DNA from: Ignavibacteriales bacterium
GTDB taxonomy: Bacteria; Bacteroidota; Ignavibacteria; Ignavibacteriales; Melioribacteraceae
Assembly (NCBI GenBank): GCA_003599395.1
Contig: QZJX01000011.1
Location: 1-32,557 of the forward strand
Direction: 5' to 3'
Length of the DNA: 32,557 bases
Notes under the pieces: model-generated
Database searches by the model: none
Told to the model about the DNA's origin: nothing
The model's input: the letters and a program-made list of their open reading frames with translations, nothing else
Shown: positions 1 to 8,783 of the stretch, in pieces
Numbering within the stretch: the stretch's first letter is position 1
How the letters are laid out: each line of letters begins with the position of its first letter
Position numbers and translations under genes: made by a program

Positions 1-354
1 TTAAAACCGTTTTATATGCATCTATTACCATGGGATGAAAATAAATTTATAGCAAAAGCTTATACCAAGAAACGACCAAAGTGGATTGTACCAGTTGCAA
101 TATTCGGATTAGCTCTCGTGGCTTTTACTTGGTATAAAGAACTGACTACACAAATTGAATATTCTTATATTATCAGCATTCTATTTTCATTAACGGCTAT
201 CAAAGCATTGTTCTTTATCATGGATTATGAAAAATTTCAAAAATGGGTATCCGGAATGCTTTCACAAAACCACGGTAAGAAAATTATAGTAATTGATATT
301 CTTGTTGGAATATTTGGTTTAGCGATAATTATTCTTTCAATTCTTGTCTATTAA
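1..354 (+). CDS. Hypothetical membrane protein, 5' end outside window
   Basis: The reading frame is open from the first base, with sense codons before the first ATG at base 16. The gene therefore probably starts upstream and only its C-terminal part of about 117 residues is visible. That part holds three hydrophobic segments, at roughly residues 27-42, 52-68 and 92-112 counted from the ATG, joined by short charged loops. The stop lies 13 nt before the ATG of the LytTR response regulator. In Bacteroidota such regulators are often paired with a membrane sensor kinase, but no kinase motif is visible here. I do not recognise the family. It could be an independent small membrane protein starting at base 16. 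Confidence 0.55.
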   Translation, partial: LKPFYMHLLPWDENKFIAKAYTKKRPKWIVPVAIFGLALVAFTWYKELTTQIEYSYIISILFSLTAIKALFFIMDYEKFQKWVSGMLSQNHGKKIIVIDILVGIFGLAIIILSILVY

Positions 355-367
355 TAAGTTTTATAAA

Positions 368-1123
368 ATGAAATCAATAATAATAGAAGACGAAAAACTT
401 GCAGCAGATCGGTTAGAAGAATTGATCAAAGAAATTGATGCGTCAATTGAAGTAACGGCGAAATTAACATCAATTGAAAACTCAGTTAAATGGTTAAAGA
501 ATAATAAAACGGATTTGATTTTCTTAGATATTCAATTAGAAGACGGATTGAGTTTTAAGATCTTTGAAAAGATTAATGTAGAAGTTCCTATAATTTTTAC
601 AACAGCATATGACCAATACGCAATCAAAGCGTTTAAGCTAAACAGTATTGATTATTTACTAAAGCCAATTCGTAAAGATGAACTTAGAGAAAGTATAAAT
701 AAATACAAGGAAGTAAAATCATCATACCTGATGGATTTTGAAGAAATCTTCTCAGCTTTCCTCAATAAAAAAGTAGATTACAAAAAAAGATTTTTAATTC
801 AGTATGGAAGTAAGATTAAGAAAATCGAAGTTGATGGAATTGCATATTTCTATGCAATGGAGAAAAATGTTTTCTTAACAACATTTACCGGTTCTTCTTA
901 CCCATTGAATTATTCTCTTGAAAATCTGGTTGAATTAATTAATCCTGAAAAATTTTTTAGAATAAATAGAAAGATGATCGTAAACTTTCATGCAATTAAG
1001 AATATGATTCCATTCTCCAGATCAAGAATTAAAATTGAATTGAATCCTCCTGAGCCAAAAGAAATTGAAGCACTTGTAAGTGTAGAGCGTGCAGCTTCGT
1101 TTAAAGAGTGGTTGGATAAATAA
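368..1123 (+). CDS. LytTR-family response regulator
   Basis: A 251-aa two-domain DNA-binding response regulator. An N-terminal receiver domain (about residues 1-120) begins with the acidic IIIEDE patch and has D54 in the FLDIQL motif as the expected phospho-acceptor; T83 and K103 (LLKPI) fit the conserved switch positions approximately. A C-terminal LytTR domain (about 150-250) contains the FYAMEKNVFL and FFRINRKMIVN segments typical of this family. It would act as a phosphorylation-dependent transcription factor, normally with a LytS-type membrane histidine kinase. No kinase lies downstream; the partial membrane gene just upstream could be associated. I chose the ATG at 368 over an in-frame TTG at 344 because the longer form adds residues before the receiver beta-1 strand and overlaps the previous gene. 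Confidence 0.9.
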   Translation: MKSIIIEDEKLAADRLEELIKEIDASIEVTAKLTSIENSVKWLKNNKTDLIFLDIQLEDGLSFKIFEKINVEVPIIFTTAYDQYAIKAFKLNSIDYLLKPIRKDELRESINKYKEVKSSYLMDFEEIFSAFLNKKVDYKKRFLIQYGSKIKKIEVDGIAYFYAMEKNVFLTTFTGSSYPLNYSLENLVELINPEKFFRINRKMIVNFHAIKNMIPFSRSRIKIELNPPEPKEIEALVSVERAASFKEWLDK

Positions 1124-1144
1124 TCTTCAAACCAAGTAAAAAAA

Positions 1145-1570
1145 TTAATCCGGTGGTTTAAAATATACTTTTACATTTGGTATTAATGTAAAAGTGATTA
1201 TTAGTAATCCGATCAAACCATAAATAAATTGAAGCGGTGGATTATGCTGATAACCTATTATAATTATTTCTACAATAATCCAAATAATCAATATTACACC
1301 AATAAATAAACTTCCTTGCCAAGCCCAAAATCTTTTTCTCCAAAGACCAAATAAAACAAAAAATGGAATCACGCCGAGAAAGCTAAATAGAATTATTCCC
1401 GGAATTAAATAATTATTGAAAGGTGAATCCGCTAGCCACTCAATCGGTATTTGAAGTGTTTCACCTGAAGGATCAATTATCAGTCCGATACCGCCGAAGA
1501 TTCCGCTGATTGATTGAAAGAACATGAGCAGAATTAATAATATTACGGTGAGAGGTTTTTTGAATTTCAT
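1145..1570 (-). CDS. Hypothetical four-helix membrane protein
   Basis: A 141-aa protein that is almost entirely hydrophobic. It has about four membrane segments: residues 7-28, 50-70, 82-104 and 112-130. The sequence between segments one and two contains a GGIGLIIDPSGE stretch. I do not recognise the family. The start at 1570 is supported by GGAG seven nt upstream; an in-frame TTG at 1582 would add four residues but lacks this spacing. The gene converges on the LytTR regulator with a 21-nt gap. Its 3' neighbour gives no functional clue. Confidence 0.6.
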   Translation of the reverse strand: MKFKKPLTVILLILLMFFQSISGIFGGIGLIIDPSGETLQIPIEWLADSPFNNYLIPGIILFSFLGVIPFFVLFGLWRKRFWAWQGSLFIGVILIIWIIVEIIIIGYQHNPPLQFIYGLIGLLIITFTLIPNVKVYFKPPD

Positions 1571-1709
1571 AATCAACTCCAATGTTTATCAACAAAATCA
1601 GTAAACGTTAACAATGTTATCGCTTTTAAATTAAGCAAACTTTGGGCATATTTAAAATAATTTGAAATGTGACCATCGGTCTAATTTATATGTAATTTTT
1701 AGTATCCGT

Positions 1710-1741
1710 TTGCAGGCGTGTGATTGATTTTCTTATCTTAA
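1710..1741 (+). promoter_or_regulatory. Candidate promoter of the TPR-like gene
   Basis: TTG at 1710-1712 is followed after 21 nt by TATCTTAA at 1734-1741. This is close to the Bacteroidota layout TTG-N19-21-TAnnTTTG. It lies 21 nt before the ATG at 1763, and AAGGAAAG sits between as a ribosome binding site. The -7 element departs from consensus in its last two bases, so the call is tentative. The rest of the 192-nt gap (1571-1762) shows nothing else I can name. Confidence 0.35.
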
Positions 1742-1762
1742 CCCCAACCATTAAGGAAAGAA

Positions 1763-3181
1763 ATGAAAAATTTGTTTTATTTATTTGTTATCAGCTCGTC
1801 AATAATTTTTGCTAAATCACCCATTGTAGTAAACGGACATGACCATCAAATAGTATATTGGGCATTTAATCATCAGTTTGATAAAGCGGAACAACTCACC
1901 ACAGAGAAAATTGCGGAGAATCCAAACATTCCCAAATATTATTTTCTGAAAATTGTAACAGAATCGCTCAGGCACTTAGCTGATTCCGATCAATTTAACT
2001 ATGAAAAAAGATATGAATACCGAAAAGAGAAAAATGAAGAATTGATTGAATATACGGAGGATATTGTTGAACAATTGGAAGACATTGAGATGAACATTGA
2101 AAACAAATACTACATGGCAAACATTTATGGTTACCTGGGAAGAATGTATGGTTTGAGCGGTTCTTATATGTCAGCTTTCAGCAATGCAAAAAAGGGTAAA
2201 GGAATGCTTGAAGAATTAGTCGTTGAGCATCCCGATTTATATGATGCATATTTGATGCTCGGTATGTTTGAGTATTATGCTGATCGGCTTGGCGGATTAA
2301 CAAAGTTTGTAGCCTCGATTCTTGGATTTTCCGGTGACCGTACACGCGGAATTAATTACATGAAACAAGCTCACTTGAATGGTGAACTGACAAGACCCTT
2401 TGCTGAGTTCATGCTCGGTGAAACTTACTCTACTCAGGAGGGTAATCCATTTGATGCTTATGGTTACTTTAACTTGCTTGTAAAAAAATATCCGAATAAT
2501 AAAGATTTTTACGATTGGCATATTCGAATACTTCTACAGTTGGATAATTTGAACGAAGCAAAAGAATTTATAGAAAAAGATCAAAATGGTTATGTAAGAG
2601 GTTATACAGAAAGTACATTTTATATTAAGAACGGCGAATACAAAAAAGCCATTTCACTTATTGATGAATTAATTCAAAAAAAAGATTTCAAATGGCGTTC
2701 GGCATTAGGCAATGCGATATATCTAAAAGCGGTCGCATCATTACTTATTGATAAACCTATTACAGGTATTGAAAAAGAATTAAGTGAAGATCAGCTGATT
2801 AGATACAACGAAATAAAAAATAATTTGAAAACCGCAAAACAAGTTTATGAATTAGCAACAATGATAGGGAGACTAGACCTCGGAATACAAATGGAGATAC
2901 CACAATTACCGGATTTACCTAAAGACGGATATCTGCGAGCAATGTATGAATTTTATAATGGTGTTTATTATTACAAATATCGAGACGGTACAAATGCAGT
3001 AAAGTTTTTCATGAAAGTAGCAAAGGACAGAAAATATTTTCGAAGCGAATCCGTTGAATATTTAATAAACATTTTCAAATCATATAAACCAACTAAACAG
3101 CAGCTTGATGAGCTCGAAAAAATTATCAGCAAGTTAGATGACGAAGATCTGGAATTTTCTTTTATGGATTTGAAGAAGTAA
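1763..3181 (+). CDS. Exported TPR-like repeat protein of unknown function
   Basis: A 472-aa protein with an N-terminal signal peptide (residues 1-17, Lys then a hydrophobic core ending at FAK). The remainder is a run of helical pairs with tetratricopeptide character, for example WAFNHQFDKAEQLTTEKI near the N-terminus and STFYIKNGEYKKAISLIDELI in the middle. It is probably a periplasmic or surface scaffold in protein-protein interactions. No catalytic motif is visible. The start has a good AAGGAAAG ribosome binding site. It stands alone, with 192 nt before it and 135 nt after it. Similar exported TPR proteins are common in Ignavibacteria and Bacteroidota genomes, usually without assigned function. 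Confidence 0.75.
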   Translation: MKNLFYLFVISSSIIFAKSPIVVNGHDHQIVYWAFNHQFDKAEQLTTEKIAENPNIPKYYFLKIVTESLRHLADSDQFNYEKRYEYRKEKNEELIEYTEDIVEQLEDIEMNIENKYYMANIYGYLGRMYGLSGSYMSAFSNAKKGKGMLEELVVEHPDLYDAYLMLGMFEYYADRLGGLTKFVASILGFSGDRTRGINYMKQAHLNGELTRPFAEFMLGETYSTQEGNPFDAYGYFNLLVKKYPNNKDFYDWHIRILLQLDNLNEAKEFIEKDQNGYVRGYTESTFYIKNGEYKKAISLIDELIQKKDFKWRSALGNAIYLKAVASLLIDKPITGIEKELSEDQLIRYNEIKNNLKTAKQVYELATMIGRLDLGIQMEIPQLPDLPKDGYLRAMYEFYNGVYYYKYRDGTNAVKFFMKVAKDRKYFRSESVEYLINIFKSYKPTKQQLDELEKIISKLDDEDLEFSFMDLKK

Positions 3182-3279
3182 TTGACCTGTGAAGTTAACT
3201 AAATCTCATCAGCTTTTAGATTACAGAGAATTTAACAACATAATCAAGAGCCCGTTTTTTTTCTTCACTGCTCAATGAT

Positions 3280-3287
3280 TATCTTTG
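3280..3287 (+). promoter_or_regulatory. Candidate -7 element of the aldehyde dehydrogenase gene
   Basis: TATCTTTG matches the Bacteroidota TAnnTTTG element and lies 29 nt before the ATG at 3317. No TTG is found at the expected upstream distance; only a T-run lies there. It is a partial match. Confidence 0.3.
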
Positions 3288-3316
3288 CATAAACCAATCA
3301 TTAATATCAGTTAAAT

Positions 3317-4738
3317 ATGCCCATCGAAGAAAATTTACAAAAGGAAATTAAAAGAGTATTCGATTTACAAAAATCGAACAGAATGCGATTAGCTAATTCA
3401 TCGGTAGAAGAACGGAAAGCTAAATTGAAAAAACTCTTAAATGAAATATTAGTTTCGCAAGATCAAATATGTGAAGCAGTTTACAAAGACTTTCGCAAAT
3501 CAAGAGAAGAGACAAGGCTTTCAGAAATTTATGCAACCACTTCTGAATTAAAGCACATCATCAAGCACTTAAAAAAATGGATGAAGCCAAAAAGAGTTTC
3601 AACCCCACTATCTTTATTTGGTTCATCCAGCAAAGTATTGTACGAATCGATCGGTCAATCTCTGATAATCTCACCATGGAATTATCCTTTTCAATTGGTT
3701 ATGGCTCCATTGGGATTAGCAATTGCTGCTGGAAATACTGTAATTGTGAGACCTTCAGAAAAAAGTACCAACACTTCAGCACTGTTAAAAAAAATGATAG
3801 ATAAACTATTTCCGGAAGACGAAGTAAAAACATTTCTCGGTGATGAAGAAGTTGCTAGAGAGTTGACATCCCTTCCGTTTAATCATATCTTCTTTACAGG
3901 AAGTCCTACGGTTGGCAAATTAGTTATGGAAGCGGCTGCAAAAAATTTGACAAAAGTTACTTTAGAATTAGGAGGGAAATCACCTGTAATATTAAATAAG
4001 GATGCTGACTTACGAACTTCGGCAACCAGAATTGCCTGGGGTAAATTTATGAATGGCGGGCAAACTTGTGTCGCTCCCGATTACTTATTAATTCATGAAG
4101 ACGTAAAGGAAAAGTTTGTCGGATATATGATTGAAGCAACAAAAAATTTATATGGCGATAAAAATACTCTAAGAGAAGAAAATAATTATTGCAGATTGAT
4201 AGATGTTAAACACTTTCAATCAATTCAACGATTAATAGATGATGCGGTTAATGATGGAGCGACAATTATTCATGGCGGTGAAATTGATGAGTCGGATAAA
4301 TTTATTAGTCCAACTTTAATTGAAAACGTTAAACTCGATTCTGCAATAATGCAGAATGAAATATTTGGTCCTGTACTACCTATAATTACATTCAAAGATT
4401 TTAATGAAATCCTGTACATTGTAAATCAAAATCCTAATCCACTTGCGTTTTATGTTTTCAGCAAGAATAAATCATTTATAAAAAATGTGCTTGAAAGTAT
4501 ACCAGCCGGAAGTTCTGCGGTCAATGATGTAGTTGTTCACTTTGCAAATTATAATTTACCTTTCGGTGGAATTAATTATTCCGGAATTGGAAAATCCCAC
4601 GGATATCATGGTTTCAAGGCTTTCTCGAATGAAAAAGGTGTTATGAAACAACCAAAATATTCAACAATGACATTACTCTATCCACCTTACAATAATTTTA
4701 AAAGTAAGCTGGTTAATCTTACGATCAAATATTTTTAA
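3317..4738 (+). CDS. NAD(P)-dependent aldehyde dehydrogenase, ALDH3-like
   Basis: A 473-aa enzyme of the aldehyde dehydrogenase superfamily that oxidises an aldehyde to a carboxylate with NAD(P)+. Visible signatures are SPWNYP with N122, the cofactor-loop FTGSPTVGK (193-201), ELGGKSP with the general base E217, and NGGQTC with catalytic C251. The later NEIFGPVLP motif is also present. The length, the short N-terminus and the hydrophobic C-terminal tail (LLYPPYNNFKSKL) resemble class 3 enzymes such as bacterial YwdH and eukaryotic fatty-aldehyde dehydrogenases. The substrate cannot be read from sequence; medium- or long-chain aldehydes are a reasonable guess. corA starts 15 nt after its stop, so the two may be co-transcribed. 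Confidence 0.92.
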   Translation: MPIEENLQKEIKRVFDLQKSNRMRLANSSVEERKAKLKKLLNEILVSQDQICEAVYKDFRKSREETRLSEIYATTSELKHIIKHLKKWMKPKRVSTPLSLFGSSSKVLYESIGQSLIISPWNYPFQLVMAPLGLAIAAGNTVIVRPSEKSTNTSALLKKMIDKLFPEDEVKTFLGDEEVARELTSLPFNHIFFTGSPTVGKLVMEAAAKNLTKVTLELGGKSPVILNKDADLRTSATRIAWGKFMNGGQTCVAPDYLLIHEDVKEKFVGYMIEATKNLYGDKNTLREENNYCRLIDVKHFQSIQRLIDDAVNDGATIIHGGEIDESDKFISPTLIENVKLDSAIMQNEIFGPVLPIITFKDFNEILYIVNQNPNPLAFYVFSKNKSFIKNVLESIPAGSSAVNDVVVHFANYNLPFGGINYSGIGKSHGYHGFKAFSNEKGVMKQPKYSTMTLLYPPYNNFKSKLVNLTIKYF

Positions 4739-4753
4739 TAATTTGAGGTCGAG

Positions 4754-5845
4754 ATGGCAAAAAATAAAAGTAATAAGCAGAATAAAAAAAAGCAGCAATT
4801 AAAAAATAAAATAGGCAAGCCGCCGGGGACTTTAATTCATGTCGGCGAAAGTAAAATAGAAAAAGCGATTGTTACGTTAACCGAATACAACGAACAAGAA
4901 TATAAAACAAAGAAAATAGAATCTGTTGAAGAACTCATACAGCTTGCTTCAACAAATGATGACAAAATCAAATGGATTGATGTTAACGGAATTAGCGATG
5001 TCGATTTTCTTACAAAGTTTGGAGAGATTTTTAAGATTCATTCAATGATATTGGAAGATGTGGTAAATAGTAATCAGCAACCAAAAGTTGAATATTATGA
5101 CAAGGACATGTTTTTCGTGCTCAAGAAAATTACTTGGGAAGAAAATCAAGATGTAGCATATGATCAAATCTCTATTTTAATTACCCCCCAAATATTATTT
5201 ACATTCAGAGATGATACAAAAGAAGATTATACATCAATTCAGGCCAGAATTGAAACCGGAGTTAATGTTTTTCGAAAGTCAAAATTAGATTACCTCTTCT
5301 ATGTTTTAATAGATTTTGAAGTTGATCGTTATTTCTTATTAATTGAAGAACTGAGCGAAAAAATTGAAGCCGAACAAGAAATATTGTTTGATGACCCCAC
5401 TCAAAACGACATCAAGAAAATCCAACTTCTTAAAAAAGACGCCCATAAAATTAAACATGCTATAAGACCGCTAAGGGAAGCTTTATTAAGTTTAGTTAGG
5501 CAAGAATCCGTGTTTATTGAACAACAAAACATGGTTTATTTTCGTGACGCGATGGATCACATTATACAAGTACATGAAGCGCTGGAAACACAGAGAGAAT
5601 CTATTACAACTTTGATAGATATTTATCTTTCCAGCGTAAGCAATAAAATGAACGAAGTAATGAAAATGCTTACACTTATTGCAACTATTTTTATTCCTTT
5701 GACGTTTATAGCCGGGGTATATGGAATGAACTTTGAAAATATGCCTGAACTACATTTTGAGTATGCTTATTTTATTGTATGGGGGATTATGATTGTTCTT
5801 GGAATTTCATTAATTGTTTATTTCAAAAAGAAAAAGTGGTTATAG
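4754..5845 (+). CDS. corA: CorA-type Mg2+/Co2+ channel
   Basis: A 363-aa divalent-cation channel of the inner membrane, acting as a pentamer that takes up Mg2+ (also Co2+ or Ni2+ in the family). A Lys/Asn/Gln-rich N-terminus (about residues 1-22) precedes the cytoplasmic alpha/beta domain and the long stalk helix. Two C-terminal membrane helices follow. The ion-selectivity signature GMN is at 324-326 in VYGMNFENMPEL, and the protein ends with the usual basic tail KKKKW. GAGG lies upstream of the ATG. The mechanosensitive-channel gene begins directly after its stop with no intervening base, which indicates one transcript. Together with the next two genes this looks like an ion and osmotic homeostasis group. 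Confidence 0.95.
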   Translation: MAKNKSNKQNKKKQQLKNKIGKPPGTLIHVGESKIEKAIVTLTEYNEQEYKTKKIESVEELIQLASTNDDKIKWIDVNGISDVDFLTKFGEIFKIHSMILEDVVNSNQQPKVEYYDKDMFFVLKKITWEENQDVAYDQISILITPQILFTFRDDTKEDYTSIQARIETGVNVFRKSKLDYLFYVLIDFEVDRYFLLIEELSEKIEAEQEILFDDPTQNDIKKIQLLKKDAHKIKHAIRPLREALLSLVRQESVFIEQQNMVYFRDAMDHIIQVHEALETQRESITTLIDIYLSSVSNKMNEVMKMLTLIATIFIPLTFIAGVYGMNFENMPELHFEYAYFIVWGIMIVLGISLIVYFKKKKWL

Positions 5846-6898
5846 ATGAAAGAAATATTAAACTATGAACTCTGGGGGAATACGGTTTCAGAATATTTAA
5901 TGGCATTATTAATTCTTATAGTTTCCGTAATAATCATTCAACTGATAAAAAAATATGTTTTTAAAAAAATAGAAAGCACCGGGACTGAAGGTGTACTAGG
6001 TACAAAGTTTATAATAAAGATTACATCTCGCTTCGCAATTCCTTTATTTTATCTAGCTGCTCTTTATCTCGCTTTTGATTTTATACAAATTCCGGAAAGC
6101 GCTACTAAAGTTATTAAAGTTATATACTTACTAATTATTGTTTGGATAATCATAAAATTTGCAAGAGCTGTAATTGAATTTATGATTAATAAGTATGCCG
6201 AAGAATCGGGAAAAGAAGATACCGTAAGAAAATTTCGTCCATTACTCGCTTTTTTAAACTTCACTTTCTACATAATCGGTATACTATTTATACTAGATAA
6301 TCTTGGATTTCACATATCTACGGTTATTGCCGGATTAGGCATTGGTGGTATTGCAATTGCCCTCGCTGCTCAAGCGATTCTAGGTGATCTTTTTAGTTAC
6401 TTTGTTATTTATTTTGATAGACCGTTTGAACTTGGAGACTTTATCAGGGTTGATGATAAAGCCGGTGTGATTGAAAGAATCGGTGTTAAATCTACTAAAA
6501 TTCGTTCATTAAGCGGCGAACTTCTTGTAATGTCTAATTCCAATTTAACAAACTCCAGAGTTCACAATTTTAAACAGATGTTTAGAAGAAGAATTGTTTT
6601 TACAATTGGAGTAACTTATCAAACCAAACCTGAGCAGCTTGAGGAGATTCCAAAAATAATTAAACAAATAATTGATGAAGCCGAAAATGCTACATTTGAT
6701 AGATCACACTTTTTTAGATACGGTGATTTTAGTTTAGATTTTGAAACTGTCTTCTTTGTTGAAACTAATGATTACATAAAGTACATGGACATTCAGCAGG
6801 AAATTAATTTAAAGATTTATAAAGAACTTGAAAAACGTGGAATTGAATTTGCTTATCCGACTCGAACACTTTATATGAAAAGTGAATCAAAATCATAA
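5846..6898 (+). CDS. MscS-family mechanosensitive ion channel
   Basis: A 350-aa small-conductance mechanosensitive channel protein, which would open under membrane tension to release solutes during hypo-osmotic shock. It has an N-terminal hydrophobic helix (about 15-34), further helices near 58-78 and 86-108, and a Gly/Ala-rich pore helix (GLGIGGIAIALAAQAILGD, about 164-182). The MscS beta domain follows, with FDRPFELGDFI and the SNSNLTNS segment, then the C-terminal alpha/beta domain. The ATG follows the corA stop codon directly, so translation is probably coupled to corA. The exchanger-family gene begins 18 nt downstream. The substrate range and the exact MscS subclass cannot be decided from sequence. 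Confidence 0.92.
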   Translation: MKEILNYELWGNTVSEYLMALLILIVSVIIIQLIKKYVFKKIESTGTEGVLGTKFIIKITSRFAIPLFYLAALYLAFDFIQIPESATKVIKVIYLLIIVWIIIKFARAVIEFMINKYAEESGKEDTVRKFRPLLAFLNFTFYIIGILFILDNLGFHISTVIAGLGIGGIAIALAAQAILGDLFSYFVIYFDRPFELGDFIRVDDKAGVIERIGVKSTKIRSLSGELLVMSNSNLTNSRVHNFKQMFRRRIVFTIGVTYQTKPEQLEEIPKIIKQIIDEAENATFDRSHFFRYGDFSLDFETVFFVETNDYIKYMDIQQEINLKIYKELEKRGIEFAYPTRTLYMKSESKS

Positions 6899-6916
6899 AT
6901 TGTAAAGGAAAATTAG

Positions 6917-7858
6917 TTGGTAGAAATTATTCTATATCTAGCAGGTGGATTATTAATTATGCTGCTCGGTGCCGAAGGGCTTGTACGTGGTGCATCTGCT
7001 TTGGCACTCAGAATCGGAATATCACCGCTAGTAGTCGGTTTAACAGTCGTAGCTTTCGGGACAAGCAGCCCTGAGCTAGTTGTGAGTATCGGATCTGCAA
7101 TTGAAGGGAATAGTGATATTGCAATCGGAAATGTAATCGGCTCGAACATAAGTAACATAGCATTAATACTTGGAATTACCGCTCTAATTAATCCTATAAA
7201 AGTAAATGTGCAGCTTATAAAAAGAGAAATTCCAATAATGATTGGAGTTACTATCGTCTTCTTATTATTCTTTTATGATCTTTCACTTTCACGATTTGAG
7301 GGCTTTCTTTTATTCATCGGTATAATAGTTTATACTGTTATAAGTTATAAACTTTCAAAGAAAGAGAAAAAGGAAACTGAATTAGAGTTTGAGAAAGAAA
7401 TTCCACGGGCAAAGGGAAATTTATTTAAATCTATTTTGATGGTGGTGTTTGGTCTAATCTTCTTAGCGCTCGGTTCAAAACTATTTGTCGATGGTGCGAT
7501 TGAAGTTGCACTTATGTTAAATATTTGTCAAGTTATAATCGGATTAACAATTGTAGCAGTTGGAACAAGTTTACCTGAGTTAATCACATCAGTAGTTGCT
7601 GCAATTAAAAAAGAGGGTGATATAGCAATCGGAAATATCGTCGGATCTAACATATTTAATTTACTTTCTATTCTCGGATTAACAGCAATTATTTATCCGA
7701 TAACCTCAGAATCAATTAGTCTGCTTGACTTGGGAATGTTCAGTCTTACAGCATTGATAATGTTACCTCTTTCACGTACTGGATTTATTCTGAATAGAAT
7801 TGAAGGAGCAATTCTTATCGGTATTTATGTAACTTATATATATTTCTTGATTCCTTAA
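6917..7858 (+). CDS. Na+/Ca2+ exchanger-family protein (CaxA/YrbG-like)
   Basis: A 313-aa membrane antiporter of the CaCA superfamily with the family's internal duplication. The alpha-1 repeat holds GTSSPE (48-53) and GNVIGSN (71-77); the alpha-2 repeat holds GTSLPE (216-221) and GNIVGSN (239-245). An acidic and basic cytoplasmic loop (about 145-168) separates the halves. About ten membrane helices are expected, and the role is exchange of Ca2+ for Na+ or H+ across the inner membrane. The start is a TTG with AAGGAA six nt upstream, and no nearby ATG fits. It follows the MscS gene by 18 nt in the same direction. Its last 4 nt overlap the convergent SMP-30 gene. Confidence 0.92.
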   Translation: MVEIILYLAGGLLIMLLGAEGLVRGASALALRIGISPLVVGLTVVAFGTSSPELVVSIGSAIEGNSDIAIGNVIGSNISNIALILGITALINPIKVNVQLIKREIPIMIGVTIVFLLFFYDLSLSRFEGFLLFIGIIVYTVISYKLSKKEKKETELEFEKEIPRAKGNLFKSILMVVFGLIFLALGSKLFVDGAIEVALMLNICQVIIGLTIVAVGTSLPELITSVVAAIKKEGDIAIGNIVGSNIFNLLSILGLTAIIYPITSESISLLDLGMFSLTALIMLPLSRTGFILNRIEGAILIGIYVTYIYFLIP

Positions 7859-8742
7859 TTAACACCACTGGTTTTCATCAGTATTTTATAAACCGATGTT
7901 CTGGCAGTAATGAACAATATATCTCTATCTTTTCCACCAAAACATACATTCGAAGGAAGTTCAGGTACCGATATATTGGCTATCTTTTTTCCTTCTCTAT
8001 TAAATACCGAAACAAAATCATTCGTTAAATATATGTTTCCAAGATTGTCTATTGTCATTCCATCAGAACCTTCTTCGGTAAAAAGCATTCTATTTTTTAG
8101 TGAACCATCCGTTTGTATTTCGTATCGATAAGTTTTGCTATCACCGATATCAGCGACATATAAGTATTCTCCATTCGGTGTTCCGATAATACCATTTGGC
8201 TTAACCAAATTTTCATCCGCGATGGTTAATGTTCCGTCCGGCGAATAATAATAGACGCGCTCTTGATCAATTTCGGGCTCGGTTCTTTCCCAGTATGGTC
8301 TTTGATAATATGGATCTGTAAAATATATTCCGCCGTTTGGCGCAATCCATAAATCATTTGGTCCGTTTAATTGTTTTCCCTCAAAGTTGTCAATTAAGAC
8401 GTCATATTTACCATCCGGTTTTATGGAAATTAATTTACCGTCAAGATCGGCGCAGGCAATAAGGTTTCCATCTTTGTCGAAATAAATTCCATTAGCTCTT
8501 TCGGGAGAATTGTGAAAGATTTTTATTTCGTCATTTTCATAATCCCACATATAAATTTTATCATTAGGTTGATCGGTGAAATAGACATTTCCATCTTTGT
8601 CAACCGCCGGACCTTCTGTAAAACTAAATCCGGATTGAATTAATTCCGGAGTGCCGATGTATATTGAAGATTCATCCTGCGCAGATAATATAAAGGAAGA
8701 TAAGAGAAAAATTATAAATGCTAGTTGAAGTTTTATTTTCAT
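7855..8742 (-). CDS. Exported SMP-30/gluconolactonase-like protein
   Basis: A 295-aa beta-propeller protein of the SMP-30/gluconolactonase/LRE family, which hydrolyses sugar or other lactones at a bound divalent metal. A signal peptide (residues 1-21, cleavage after SA before QDESS) places it in the periplasm or outside. Repeats of the form DxxGNxYFTD (for example VDKDGNVYFTD and IDNLGNIYLTN) are the propeller strands. FTEGP and LNGPNDLW carry the expected Glu and Asn metal ligands. GGAG precedes the ATG. It lies 41 nt downstream of the amidohydrolase gene in the same direction, so it may be the last gene of the amidoligase operon. A link to that pathway is inference only. Confidence 0.85.
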   Translation of the reverse strand: MKIKLQLAFIIFLLSSFILSAQDESSIYIGTPELIQSGFSFTEGPAVDKDGNVYFTDQPNDKIYMWDYENDEIKIFHNSPERANGIYFDKDGNLIACADLDGKLISIKPDGKYDVLIDNFEGKQLNGPNDLWIAPNGGIYFTDPYYQRPYWERTEPEIDQERVYYYSPDGTLTIADENLVKPNGIIGTPNGEYLYVADIGDSKTYRYEIQTDGSLKNRMLFTEEGSDGMTIDNLGNIYLTNDFVSVFNREGKKIANISVPELPSNVCFGGKDRDILFITARTSVYKILMKTSGVN

Positions 8743-8783
8743 TTTCGAACTCCATAATTGTTCATAAAAAATTTTTGATGATG

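Noticed and set aside
2297-2521. 74-aa minus-strand frame inside the TPR-like gene
   Set aside because: It lies wholly within a well-supported gene on the other strand and has no ribosome binding site or known motif.
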